Below, piece after piece: positions 1 through 6,858 of a stretch of 12,158 nucleotides of DNA. A model generated the notes under the pieces. The model worked only from the letters and a program-made list of their open reading frames with translations, searched no databases and was not told where the DNA came from. The translations under genes and the position numbers were made by a program. Source of the DNA: CAZVCJ01 sp964625745 (GTDB taxonomy: Bacteria; Chloroflexota; Anaerolineae; VGOG01); the NCBI GenBank assembly GCA_964625745.1, contig CAZVCJ010000124.1, forward strand, positions 1-12,158, in the 5' to 3' direction. Numbering within the stretch: the first letter of the stretch is position 1; every line of letters starts with the position of its first letter.

Positions 1-45
1 CCCCTCATTCAGCACTGTCTTCCCGCTGAGGTCCCCCATGAACTC

Positions 46-51
46 AAAAAA
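46..51. repeat. Target-site duplication of the miniature element, left copy
   Basis: AAAAAA directly abuts the left inverted repeat. The matching copy is at 185-190. A run of A is weak evidence by itself, but the restored reading frame after removing the element supports it. Confidence 0.6.
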
Positions 52-184
52 GGCATTGCGGTAAAAGTAACACGTAACATCGGCGAAAGCACCAGCGCAC
101 CTCCATATCTTGGGGTGCGGAAGCTGTGACTGACCCAATATGTGGGAGCAGCGCCGGCTTACGTGCGACTTTTACCCTGATGCC
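52..184. mobile_element. 133-bp miniature inverted-repeat element (MITE-like)
   Basis: The ends are imperfect 27-bp terminal inverted repeats, 52-78 and 158-184, matching at 21 of 27 positions and starting GGCAT at both outer ends. They share the inner blocks GGTAAAAGT and CACGTAA. The element is bordered by A6 on both sides (46-51 and 185-190), which fits a 6-bp target-site duplication. It has no coding capacity. Deleting it plus one A6 restores an uninterrupted methyltransferase reading frame, which independently supports the boundaries. The transposase family is not identified. A full-length relative elsewhere in the genome would be expected to supply transposase. Confidence 0.72.
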
Positions 185-190
185 AAAAAA
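185..190. repeat. Target-site duplication of the miniature element, right copy
   Basis: AAAAAA directly abuts the right inverted repeat and pairs with 46-51. Confidence 0.6.
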
Positions 191-331
191 GGCGGGATTG
201 TTGAAGTGCTCGCGGTAGGCATCCCACCCTTTGCGGACATGATCGGCCACAGGTTTGCGTTCTCGTCTCAACACCGGGCGACCTCGTCTTCAGGTATTTG
301 CGAATGGCTCATGGAACTGGATTGACCCACC

Positions 332-545
332 TTACTCTGTCTGAGAAACGAACTCAAATGCCTCTACAATTACTTCGACTGCCTCACCAGCAGAGGGTGG
401 ATTGCCATCAAGCAGCCACAAGTGGATCCGTGCATTCCCCCCACCCACTGGCGGGATATCACCACCTGTATAGGTCCGCGATGCAATCCCATCTTCTTCA
501 GAGCCGGGAAAAGGTTGGGCAACATCGTGAATTCGATAGCAAGAG
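332..545 (-). other. Probable true C-terminal end of the giant protein, in the -1 frame
   Basis: After KVWLPLVTKNW (K codon at 582) the main frame gives an unconvincing tail ending at 370. The -1 frame gives a balanced protein-like sequence: PGSEEDGIASRTYTGG, then NARIHLWLLDGNPPSAGEAV, then EVIVEAFEFVSQTE and a stop at 332. The switch must lie between about 555 and 505. TTTCCCG at 511-505 is positioned as T TTC CCG in the main frame, which fits the X XXY YYZ slippery pattern. A single lost base, real or an assembly error, explains it equally well. The tail resembles no domain I recognise. Confidence 0.55.
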
Positions 546-3500
546 GACGCCAATTCTTCGTAACCAAAGGCAACCACACTTTCGCAGGACTGGGGGTAGG
601 GCCTGGCGTTGCCGTGGCTGTGGCCGTCACCGTTGGCGACGGTGTCTGAGTCGGCGTGGCTGTCGCTGTTGGTGTGTCAGTCGGCGTGAGGGTCGGGGTC
701 TGGGCTGGTGTCTGGGTCGCCGTTAGGGTCGGCGTTGCCTGTGGAGGCAAGGCAATGGTGGGCGGCACGGCGGAAAGCTGACCAGATGGAAGCCTTTGCA
801 CTATCAAACCCAGTTCGCGCAGTCGTTCCTCTCCCAACTCCTCCAACACTTGTCGGTAGAGCACGCCCATCGCGGCATCGCGCGGGTTGTTGCCAGGATT
901 CTGATCCCAGGAAATCAACGCGTTCCAGTAGCCGGGGCCATTTGGGGCATAGATCTGGTGATATGGGACCTCTTCGATGATCCGCTGCATCCAGCGCTTC
1001 GTGGCCTCATAGTCCTCTAGCTCAAAATATGACGCGGCCAAGCCCCACATGGCCGCCCCGATTTCATTCAACAAGGGATAGCGCCAAATCTTCCTGTCAA
1101 TGCAAGACACCTCTTCCGGTTGGGTCCCCCACGGATAGTCGATGATCCCTCCGATCTCATCGCGCTTGAGGTTCTGATCACGATGAGCCAAAGCTATCCA
1201 ATTGGTCTCGCTGATCACCCTCCCTGCCCAGAAAATGGCTTCCTCATAGTCCCCACAATCAAACGCCTCAAACATCTTGCGATTGTGCTCGCCAGGCTCC
1301 TCGATAATTGGTGCACTCGGCGGAATCTCTGGTAGTGGTAGCGGCTGCTCGGTGAATGGCTCATGTCGGAGTTCTGCCCGAAGGAGAGCCTGCGCTTCAG
1401 TTAGGGGCGTGGATGGAATCTGAGCATAGATGTCTCGATACACATCGTTCAGAATGAACGGGTTCACGCCTTGAGTTGGGAGTACGATCCACCCCCCTAC
1501 TGGGCTGCCGCCCTGAACAAGGTCATCGCCTTCAGGAGTCTGGGTCCAGAAATAAGCCAGGGGCGTCCGCCATCCATGGCCAGTAGCCACGTTATGCCCA
1601 GTTGCATACTCGCTGATCGTCACCCCATTTACGGTATAGAAGGATCCACCAACTTCAGCCTCTAAGGCATCTGCTAAGGCCTTGAACCACTCCGCGGTCT
1701 CTCGATCACCCGCCTCCCAGAACCGCACCGCATTCTTCTGGAACGCCAGGACCACGCCAGCGGTCCACTCCGTAGATCCTAGCGGGTGATACCCGCCTCG
1801 TGCGACGCCATAGTCGGGATGCCTGTGGTCGTCCACTATGGGACGCATCACCTCAGGTCCGGTTGGATCCGTGAAGTCAAACAGTAGACGGGTTTGGGTG
1901 ATCCCATCTGGCCGCGTCCAAGTGACCTCTACCAGGCCCCGATGCAGCAACGTCAGCGAAAGCTGCCGGAGCGCCTCCAGCCCAAATTCCTGGGCGATGC
2001 GATCGCCAAACGGCCCTGCCATCGTCCAACTGTGGGCATCGGTGGCAAAGATCGTGCTCGGTTCCCCAGACTCATACCTCCACCCCTGGTGAATCACCCC
2101 GTTCTCCAAGTCTAACGCATGCTCCCGGAACCACACCCACGCTCGCTCAGCCGGGTCGGGCCATGGGGTGCTCTCTATGGGGTGACCCGACGCGATCAGA
2201 AATGCGCTGGCCGCATCCACATGCGGCTCCGTATGGACCGCATCAGGCATCCGGTCGCCATCCCTCACCCCACCATCTGCTGCCTGCATCGCGCGGAGAG
2301 CCGTCTCTAGAATCTGAATCGATTCGGCATAATGCGTGGGGTTGACCTGTGCCATCGCAAAGAGCACGAAGGAGACCGGCCCTGGTGTTGATAACGGCTC
2401 GCCCAGGCCCCTGCCTTGGTGTCTGGCAGAGGTGCGATCGAGGCCATTGATGGGAACGCGCACGGTGACGGGTGTCTCTCCGTCTGACTCGACCGCATCG
2501 AAGAGCTTCATGATTCCATAGATCCCATTGGTATCGGCCCACTCCTGGACCTCTTCAAACGGGATTTTGATACGCCTATCGAGGTAATCCAGCAGCGCCT
2601 CAGCCTCCATCTGGTGACCAGCCGCATGCAAGATAAGCGCAGCGACCGACGCGTCATATAGGTACGCCAGATCCTCAAAGTCTGGATGGCCCCAATGGCT
2701 AGGCGGCAGGTGGGTTTGGTGATCCTGCAAGGCCACTATACCCTGCGCGATATCAGAAGCCAAAGGACACCAGTTCTTCATAACCAGGGGCAACCACACT
2801 TTCGTAGGCACATATTCATCCGCACCTATATCAAAACCTTCTCCTTGGGGCCTGGTATCACCGTCTATATCGGTATAGACACCCGCATCAGTGCCAGCAT
2901 CTATGCACGGTGAGTCCGATTGAAGATGGTAATCCCCACTGGCCGGGTCAACGAAGTGTGGGGCCTCACAGATATTTCCTTCGCCAGGAAGGCACATCTC
3001 AATATCTGAGTAAATGGCTTGATAGCCATGGCCACCAAAGTCCTCACCCTCATGACCCCAGACAATGCTATTGATAACTGTACACCCGGAAAGACTGCAA
3101 AAGATCCCATTGCGTTCGGGGGCACGATTATTGGCGATTGTGGAATTGGCGATGGTAACGACGCTATTTGGAGCCGTTATATGGGTAGCGCTTGTGATCC
3201 GAATCGCTCCATCCCACAGGTCGGCGGTATTGGTGACAATAAGGGTGTTGGTAATAGCAACAAAGGCGTGATCTATGTCGATTCCTCCTCCCGCTAAGTT
3301 GGCGGTGGCATGGTTGTGAACAATCCTGCAATTCTGAATGGCGACCGAGGAAAGAGCGATAGAGATTCCTCCATCGCCATTGGTGATAGTGAAGCCATCA
3401 ATCACGGTAGTCTCAGACAAGGTAGATCGTACTTCGATCACTCGACCACTTTGATTCCCGTCAATTGTGGTCGTGCAATGGCGCAGACACTGTGACCAGC

Positions 3501-5931
3501 CCATGGGCTCGTATCCCCCCGCCAGGGTGACGGTCTTGGTGATGACCAGGTTCTCGGTGTAGGTCCCCTGGGCAACCAGGATTGTATCGCCGTCCGCAGC
3601 CTGGCTCAAAGCATAGCCAATGGTGGCACAGGGGTTGGTACAATCAGTCGTATCGCTGCCCGTCGCTCCGTCTACGTAGCGGGTGGCAGAGTCGGCATGG
3701 AGGGTGATGCTCCGGCCAGTGGTGTCCACTCTGCTGTCGCCATCCCAGGATAGCTTGGAGAACTCGGTGGCAGGATCATCATATGGGGCCCCAGGGTTTC
3801 CGTCGTGATCCACCGACAGAAAGTCAGTTGGTATCATATCACCTGCGTTCGCCGTAATTCGCGCCTCAGACCATTGGATGCGCATTTCCACCGTGTAGCC
3901 ACAATCAGCATTGCCAGGCTCATCCAGCGTGGTGCGGTCCGGCAGGTATAGTGCCCTGTCGCACTCGCCCTCGCCCGTGCCGCCTACATCTTGGCGGCAC
4001 CGAAACTCACCGTTGTTGAAGACAATCGAGATACTATCGTCATCCCAATCAAAACTGGCGGTCTCGACTTGAGTGTCCTCTACCTCAAAGCCAACATATA
4101 GATAATCCTGATCCCAAAGGGCACGCACTATGGCCGTCGTCACATCGGTCTGAGAGATGTGGACAGCATAGGTGAGGGGGATGGCATATTGCCAGATCGG
4201 TTCGTCCATAACACCGTCCACGGTGATGGCCCCCCTCGCAGGGACAACTTTCAATGCCTCCGTCGAGGGGACAAACCGCCCTGAGCTATAGTCACACTCG
4301 GTCGGGTTGGTCCCATCGGTGATCTGGCCGTAGATATAGTAGCTGCCCGTCGGCAACGTCGTTGGCAATGTCCAGGCGTAAAAGTCAGTCAAGCTATCCT
4401 CAGACAGACCATCCGTGATTATCGTCCCATTGCAGCCAGTGTAATTTGCGTCGTAGTACAGCCCAACAGTGGCATTATCATCCGGGTCGTCGTCCTGCCA
4501 GGTAATGGTGAGTTGACCTCCGGAAGATACCAACTCATGACCATACGGTGGCTTGGTTATCGTCATCAGTGGCCCAACGTTTGTTTGGGGCGGGGATACG
4601 AACGTGGTAAAGGTATAGACACCAGACATCGTACCACCATGAACAGTAACGGTGTAGGGTGTGGCTGGGAAAAGGTCGGTCAAGGTCAGTTGATGGGCCG
4701 TGGTTATGGTAGGATCGACTACCCGGCGCCGATCAATCAGGCCCCAGTCCGCTTCATCCTTGTGCAAGAGCTTGAAGTAGCTCCAGCCGTAGAGTCGCAC
4801 GTCCTGACCCAGATAGCGGCGCAAAGCTTCGATAGCCCTGACCTTGGCCCAGCTATCGGCAACCTTGCCGTTCATCTGATTTGGGTCGTCGTAGCTGGCA
4901 GCAGGAGCGAACCCGGTTGAATCCAACACCAGAGGTTTGCCCAGAGCTGCCAGATTATTCTCATTCCAGGCTTTGTCCAGATAGTAGTCAAACTGATCCT
5001 TGCAGATCAAAGTAGATGCCGGATGGCTGGCCGTAGGGATGACATCACAGCCGAAGGGCGCGGTGACCGCGTGCTGAGCGTAAATGACTACCGAGACGCC
5101 ATCAACCAAGTCACCAATCGGTGCTTGATGCAACTCATCCCGCCAGCCGTAGTAGATGTTGGCATACACTGTTGCCCCAGGGACTTCTTTCTTGAGTTCA
5201 TTGTAGCAATAGTCAATGTAGTCTCGTTGTCTCCCAATAGTGGGATTATTAGGATACCAGAATTTTGGGTCATCGAGGGGCATTTTGATGAGAAAATAGA
5301 GAAGACGGTCAGGGTTCTCTCTAAAGTATGAAAGGTAGGCATCGTAGTGTTCCAGAATGGCGTCACAATCCTCGGGCCCCCAGTCGAAAGATGGCGGGTC
5401 CCATTCCAAGCGAAAAGCAATCTTTAGCTCTTGTGTGGCAGCCGTGTCCAAGGTAACCTGATCCCAGGGGTGGATTGTAGAGGTTATAGTAAGGCTGGTG
5501 GGGTAGAGCACGATGGTATTAAAGTTAGCGCCAGCGATAGCCTCAACGTCGCTGATAATAGTGCTCGTCACAAGATCACGGTCAACCCAGTCATAATGGG
5601 CATCATATTCGCCGGGGGCATAGGCCACTCCCTGGAGAGTCTGGCTGATGGGCTGAGAGATGGGGAAGACCAAAGGGATAGCGCTGTCCACCAAGTCGAG
5701 GCAGGACGCAGTGGCTGGATCCGTTTGCCACGAGATGGTGGCAGTTGTCGAGGTAACATCGGTGACAGCGACATTCGAAATCACCGCCGTGCTGCCGCAG
5801 GGTGTGCCGGCAGCAACAGGCCCTTGAGCGGCCCCGGTCAGGTAGGATATCGCTACAATGAAGCCAAGGCTTGTAATGACGGCCAATATCAGAGCCGCAA
5901 AAAGTCTGAGAATCCTTTGATGGGATAGCAT
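370..5931 (-). CDS. Giant secreted modular protein: FN3 / TIM-barrel-like / CBM9-like / beta-helix / helical domain
   Basis: This is an exported multi-domain protein of 1853 residues as read, probably cell-surface and carbohydrate-related. The start ATG at 5931 has a strong GAGGAGGA site. Residues 10-31 are a hydrophobic signal or anchor segment. Residues ~47-75 are the first half of an FN3 domain (TSTTATISWQTD). Residues ~95-405 look like a TIM barrel ending YGWSYFKLL and WGLIDRRR. The FN3 second half follows (~410-445, FPATPYTVTVHG). Then come an Ig-like domain (~455-560), a CBM9/DOMON-like domain (~567-745, ITVDGVMDEPIW) and a parallel beta-helix with a choice-of-anchor-Q-like end (~750-1040, SPCIDAGTDAG, FDIGADEY). 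KVWLPLVMKNW is at 1044. An alpha-helical barrel-like region (~1055-1540), a TPR-like stretch (~1560-1725), a Thr/Pro linker (~1728-1780) and KVWLPLVTKNW at 1784 complete it. The usual barrel catalytic glutamates are not evident. The last ~60 codons look out of frame. The exact function is unknown. Confidence 0.85.
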   Translation of the reverse strand: MLSHQRILRLFAALILAVITSLGFIVAISYLTGAAQGPVAAGTPCGSTAVISNVAVTDVTSTTATISWQTDPATASCLDLVDSAIPLVFPISQPISQTLQGVAYAPGEYDAHYDWVDRDLVTSTIISDVEAIAGANFNTIVLYPTSLTITSTIHPWDQVTLDTAATQELKIAFRLEWDPPSFDWGPEDCDAILEHYDAYLSYFRENPDRLLYFLIKMPLDDPKFWYPNNPTIGRQRDYIDYCYNELKKEVPGATVYANIYYGWRDELHQAPIGDLVDGVSVVIYAQHAVTAPFGCDVIPTASHPASTLICKDQFDYYLDKAWNENNLAALGKPLVLDSTGFAPAASYDDPNQMNGKVADSWAKVRAIEALRRYLGQDVRLYGWSYFKLLHKDEADWGLIDRRRVVDPTITTAHQLTLTDLFPATPYTVTVHGGTMSGVYTFTTFVSPPQTNVGPLMTITKPPYGHELVSSGGQLTITWQDDDPDDNATVGLYYDANYTGCNGTIITDGLSEDSLTDFYAWTLPTTLPTGSYYIYGQITDGTNPTECDYSSGRFVPSTEALKVVPARGAITVDGVMDEPIWQYAIPLTYAVHISQTDVTTAIVRALWDQDYLYVGFEVEDTQVETASFDWDDDSISIVFNNGEFRCRQDVGGTGEGECDRALYLPDRTTLDEPGNADCGYTVEMRIQWSEARITANAGDMIPTDFLSVDHDGNPGAPYDDPATEFSKLSWDGDSRVDTTGRSITLHADSATRYVDGATGSDTTDCTNPCATIGYALSQAADGDTILVAQGTYTENLVITKTVTLAGGYEPMGWSQCLRHCTTTIDGNQSGRVIEVRSTLSETTVIDGFTITNGDGGISIALSSVAIQNCRIVHNHATANLAGGGIDIDHAFVAITNTLIVTNTADLWDGAIRITSATHITAPNSVVTIANSTIANNRAPERNGIFCSLSGCTVINSIVWGHEGEDFGGHGYQAIYSDIEMCLPGEGNICEAPHFVDPASGDYHLQSDSPCIDAGTDAGVYTDIDGDTRPQGEGFDIGADEYVPTKVWLPLVMKNWCPLASDIAQGIVALQDHQTHLPPSHWGHPDFEDLAYLYDASVAALILHAAGHQMEAEALLDYLDRRIKIPFEEVQEWADTNGIYGIMKLFDAVESDGETPVTVRVPINGLDRTSARHQGRGLGEPLSTPGPVSFVLFAMAQVNPTHYAESIQILETALRAMQAADGGVRDGDRMPDAVHTEPHVDAASAFLIASGHPIESTPWPDPAERAWVWFREHALDLENGVIHQGWRYESGEPSTIFATDAHSWTMAGPFGDRIAQEFGLEALRQLSLTLLHRGLVEVTWTRPDGITQTRLLFDFTDPTGPEVMRPIVDDHRHPDYGVARGGYHPLGSTEWTAGVVLAFQKNAVRFWEAGDRETAEWFKALADALEAEVGGSFYTVNGVTISEYATGHNVATGHGWRTPLAYFWTQTPEGDDLVQGGSPVGGWIVLPTQGVNPFILNDVYRDIYAQIPSTPLTEAQALLRAELRHEPFTEQPLPLPEIPPSAPIIEEPGEHNRKMFEAFDCGDYEEAIFWAGRVISETNWIALAHRDQNLKRDEIGGIIDYPWGTQPEEVSCIDRKIWRYPLLNEIGAAMWGLAASYFELEDYEATKRWMQRIIEEVPYHQIYAPNGPGYWNALISWDQNPGNNPRDAAMGVLYRQVLEELGEERLRELGLIVQRLPSGQLSAVPPTIALPPQATPTLTATQTPAQTPTLTPTDTPTATATPTQTPSPTVTATATATPGPTPSPAKVWLPLVTKNWRPLAIEFTMLPNLFPALKKMGLHRGPIQVVISRQWVGGMHGSTCGCLMAIHPLLVRQSK
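541..589 (-). repeat. Internal duplicate around KVWLPLV, distal copy
   Basis: This stretch aligns with 2761-2809 at 40 of 49 positions and encodes KVWLPLVTKNWRPLA. The similarity is at DNA level, not only in protein, so the motif segment was probably duplicated within the gene rather than converging. Confidence 0.65.
591..750 (-). repeat. Thr/Pro linker coding repeat in the giant gene
   Basis: This low-complexity stretch encodes alternating T-P, T-A and T-Q units such as TPTLTPTDTPTATATPTQTP. It is a flexible, probably extracellular spacer between the helical domain and the KVWLPLV motif. The same kind of linker is found in the DUF11 protein, next to the equivalent motif. Confidence 0.75.
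2761..2809 (-). repeat. Internal duplicate around KVWLPLV, proximal copy
   Basis: This is the partner of 541-589 and encodes KVWLPLVMKNWCPLA. It follows the beta-helix domain directly, so the first ~1060 residues look like a complete protein of this kind to which the helical part was added. Confidence 0.65.
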
Positions 5932-5937
5932 TGTGCT

Positions 5938-5945
5938 TCCTCCTC
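5938..5945 (-). promoter_or_regulatory. Ribosome binding site of the giant gene
   Basis: GAGGAGGA lies 6 nt upstream of ATG 5931. It is a strong anti-SD match and fixes this start, which also gives a proper signal peptide. Confidence 0.8.
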
Positions 5946-6012
5946 ATACGGGTCCCTAAGAAACTTGCCCAGTAACACTACAATCAGCTTATTACAGCCA
6001 TAGAGCGTCGTT

Positions 6013-6076
6013 CACTCCGGATAGCCTTCCCCCGCCACCCATTTTAGCACAAACCAACAGGCAAGTCAATGCTCGA
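6013..6076 (-). repeat. 64-bp promoter module, copy B
   Basis: The module is identical in length to 6795-6858 and matches at 51 of 64 positions. It includes the -35 and -10 boxes, their flanks, and a transcribed block reading GGGAAGG-x-TA-x-CCGGAGTG. Six of the 13 differences fall in the 7 nt around the expected start of transcription. The upstream edge runs straight into the end of the radical SAM gene fragment. Confidence 0.75.
6041..6069 (-). promoter_or_regulatory. Sigma-70-type promoter of the giant gene
   Basis: TTGACT (6069-6064), a 17-nt spacer and TAAAAT (6046-6041) are close to the vegetative consensus. Transcription would start near 6034, giving a leader of about 100 nt before ATG 5931. 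The same promoter, with the same spacing, occurs at 6851-6823. Confidence 0.75.
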
Positions 6077-6198
6077 TTCATACAAGTGCCCCCGACACTG
6101 GCTACCACCGAAGTGGTCCGCCCGCAGCGGAGGCACTTCTCGTCCTTCAACCTGTACCGGGTCACGCCCAACCCCCGCCGCCGAATCAGCAACTCCCC
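6077..6198 (-). pseudogene. AmmeMemoRadiSam-type radical SAM gene, C-terminal fragment
   Basis: This stretch encodes GELLIRRRGLGVTRYRLKDE, then KCLRCGRTTSVV. This matches my knowledge of the family's C-terminus, where a second CxxC pair follows a GELLI-R-G stretch and an N-x-LKDG-x-CPxCG segment. The preceding part of the same domain (GNVLGHWYESTYCPGC) is found at about 6962-6863, on the other side of a ~660-bp segment. No native stop is seen: the frame runs through the promoter module and ends at 5992. A GTG near 6201 could open a 69-residue ORF, but that is read-through, not a real gene. Confidence 0.65.
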
Positions 6199-6413
6199 CA
6201 CTGGAGCCCCTCTTCGAATTGCACTAATGCTTCATCGCTAAGCCGGTCCCATTGAGCGAACTCAGCCTGCAAGGCCAGAGCTGCCTGGCAACTCTGAAGC
6301 AAGGCGCTCTCCTTGAACAAACGGACGATCTGCAACAGGTTAGGGAAAGCTTCTTCGGGCAACTCTTTAACCTCGTCAATCAAGATTTGTTGATATTCGA
6401 TTGTCCTGTTCAT
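6186..6413 (-). CDS. Small antitoxin-like protein (75 aa), altered C-terminus
   Basis: The start ATG at 6413 is chosen for the AGGAAAGGAG site 7 nt upstream. It encodes 75 residues beginning MNRTIEYQQILIDEVKELPE, followed by PNLLQIVRLFKESALL. It is a short, acidic helical protein of the kind found as the antitoxin partner in type II systems (DUF2281-like pattern of LPE...VRLFKE). No toxin gene follows it. The last four residues (WGSC) and the stop come from the radical SAM remnant, since the stop lies within 6186-6198, so the native end was cut at the junction. The frame stays open upstream to a TTG at 6482, which would add NARDYYLSLQNAIYS. That stretch looks like the start of a TumE-like toxin gene left behind by a deletion. 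Function is inferred from general resemblance only. Confidence 0.6.
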   Translation of the reverse strand: MNRTIEYQQILIDEVKELPEEAFPNLLQIVRLFKESALLQSCQAALALQAEFAQWDRLSDEALVQFEEGLQWGSC

Positions 6414-6420
6414 GAGACTA

Positions 6421-6430
6421 CTCCTTTCCT
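6421..6430 (-). promoter_or_regulatory. Ribosome binding site deciding the start at 6413
   Basis: AGGAAAGGAG ends 7 nt before ATG 6413. It favours this start over the longer in-frame options at 6482 and 6521. Confidence 0.65.
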
Positions 6431-6478
6431 GTTCTGAGTAGATGGCGTTTTGCAGGCTCAGGTAGTAATCGCGTGCGT

Positions 6479-6778
6479 TCAAACCTGGACTCCTGACAAG
6501 ATGCGAAAGCGTCGCTCCCACAGGTCGAGGCCGCGTTGGGCCGCATACCAGTCAAAATAGTCGGCATCGTCACCCAGCACGCCGGATTCAAATTGCTGCA
6601 TAAACTCTCCAGAAGACATCTGATACTGCTGTTCAAAAGCACGGCGAGCGCGTCCAAAGTAGGTGCGTCGCGCGTCGGCCAGCTCAGTCTCGTTACGCGG
6701 CGCGCTGCTCAGAACCTCGCGGACTTCACCCCAATTAACCCCGGTGGAGAATTGAGTCCTCAGTGCAATTCTTTCCAT
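6479..6778 (-). CDS. Conserved hypothetical protein, TA-associated type (99 aa)
   Basis: The ATG at 6778 is preceded by AAGGAGA (6788-6782) and lies about 40 nt after a predicted transcription start, so expression is well supported. The 99 residues include ELADARRTYFGRARRAFEQQ, then MSSGEFMQQFESGVLGDDAD, then YFDWYAAQRGLDLWERR. I recall related proteins, with an F-x-x-G-x-LGD-D-x-DYF-x-W pattern, next to TumE-type (DUF6516) toxins in cyanobacteria and Chloroflexota, where they may serve as antitoxin. There is no signal peptide, membrane segment or recognisable catalytic motif. The stop at 6479 overlaps a TTG (TTGA) that opens NARDYYLSLQNAIYS, the usual tight coupling of such pairs, but the toxin body is missing. 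It is probably co-transcribed with the 75-residue gene. Confidence 0.7.
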   Translation of the reverse strand: MERIALRTQFSTGVNWGEVREVLSSAPRNETELADARRTYFGRARRAFEQQYQMSSGEFMQQFESGVLGDDADYFDWYAAQRGLDLWERRFRILSGVQV

Positions 6779-6781
6779 ACG

Positions 6782-6788
6782 TCTCCTT
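6782..6788 (-). promoter_or_regulatory. Ribosome binding site of the 99-aa gene
   Basis: AAGGAGA lies 3 nt before ATG 6778. The spacing is short, but the match is strong. Confidence 0.6.
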
Positions 6789-6794
6789 TCTACC

Positions 6795-6858
6795 CACTCC
6801 GGCTAACCTTCCCTTGATGTCCATTTTAACACAAAGCAGCAGACAAGTCAAAGCTCGA
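6795..6858 (-). repeat. 64-bp promoter module, copy A
   Basis: This is the partner of 6013-6076 in the same orientation, with 51 of 64 positions identical and no indel. Its upstream edge lies only about 4 nt from the point where the radical SAM fragment breaks off after CPGC, so the module forms the end of the inserted segment. Confidence 0.75.
6823..6851 (-). promoter_or_regulatory. Sigma-70-type promoter of the small gene pair
   Basis: TTGACT (6851-6846), a 17-nt spacer and TAAAAT (6828-6823). Transcription would start near 6816, about 38 nt before ATG 6778. It is the twin of the promoter at 6069-6041. Confidence 0.75.

Larger units (their letters stand above)
1..312 (-). pseudogene. Class I SAM-dependent methyltransferase, 5' part, disrupted
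   Basis: The reading from 274 to about 185 gives VADHVRKGWDAYREHF followed by NNPAFF. The reading from about 51 to 1 gives FFEFMGDLSGKTVLNEG, which runs off the window just where motif I (the SAM-binding glycine loop) should follow. The two pieces are in different frames because a 133-bp inverted-repeat element (52-184) sits between them. Removing it with one A6 copy joins the pieces in frame as PAFF-EFMGDLSGKTVL, a typical start of a small UbiE-like methyltransferase. The substrate cannot be told. The start is uncertain: ATG at 312 opens MSHSQIPEDEVARC but hits a stop after 14 codons, while the GTG at 274 in the good frame has no clear ribosome site, so a second 1-nt lesion near 270-275 is possible. 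It lies 19 nt downstream of the giant gene's probable true stop, as in an operon. The methyltransferase assignment rests on a short stretch and is moderately sure. Confidence 0.55.

Noticed and set aside
298..726. Plus-strand 142-codon open frame
   Set aside because: It is antisense to the Thr/Pro linker and tail of the giant gene, with Arg/Gly/Cys-rich low-complexity composition.
2243..2542. Minus-strand open frame in another phase within the giant gene
   Set aside because: The giant gene's own frame through this region gives a coherent helical domain. The alternative is Arg/His-rich and has no start signal.
5992..6201. Separate 69-residue zinc-ribbon-like protein
   Set aside because: The CxxC part is the tail of the radical SAM enzyme. 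The GTG start lies at the insertion junction, and the C-terminal half is read-through of the promoter module.
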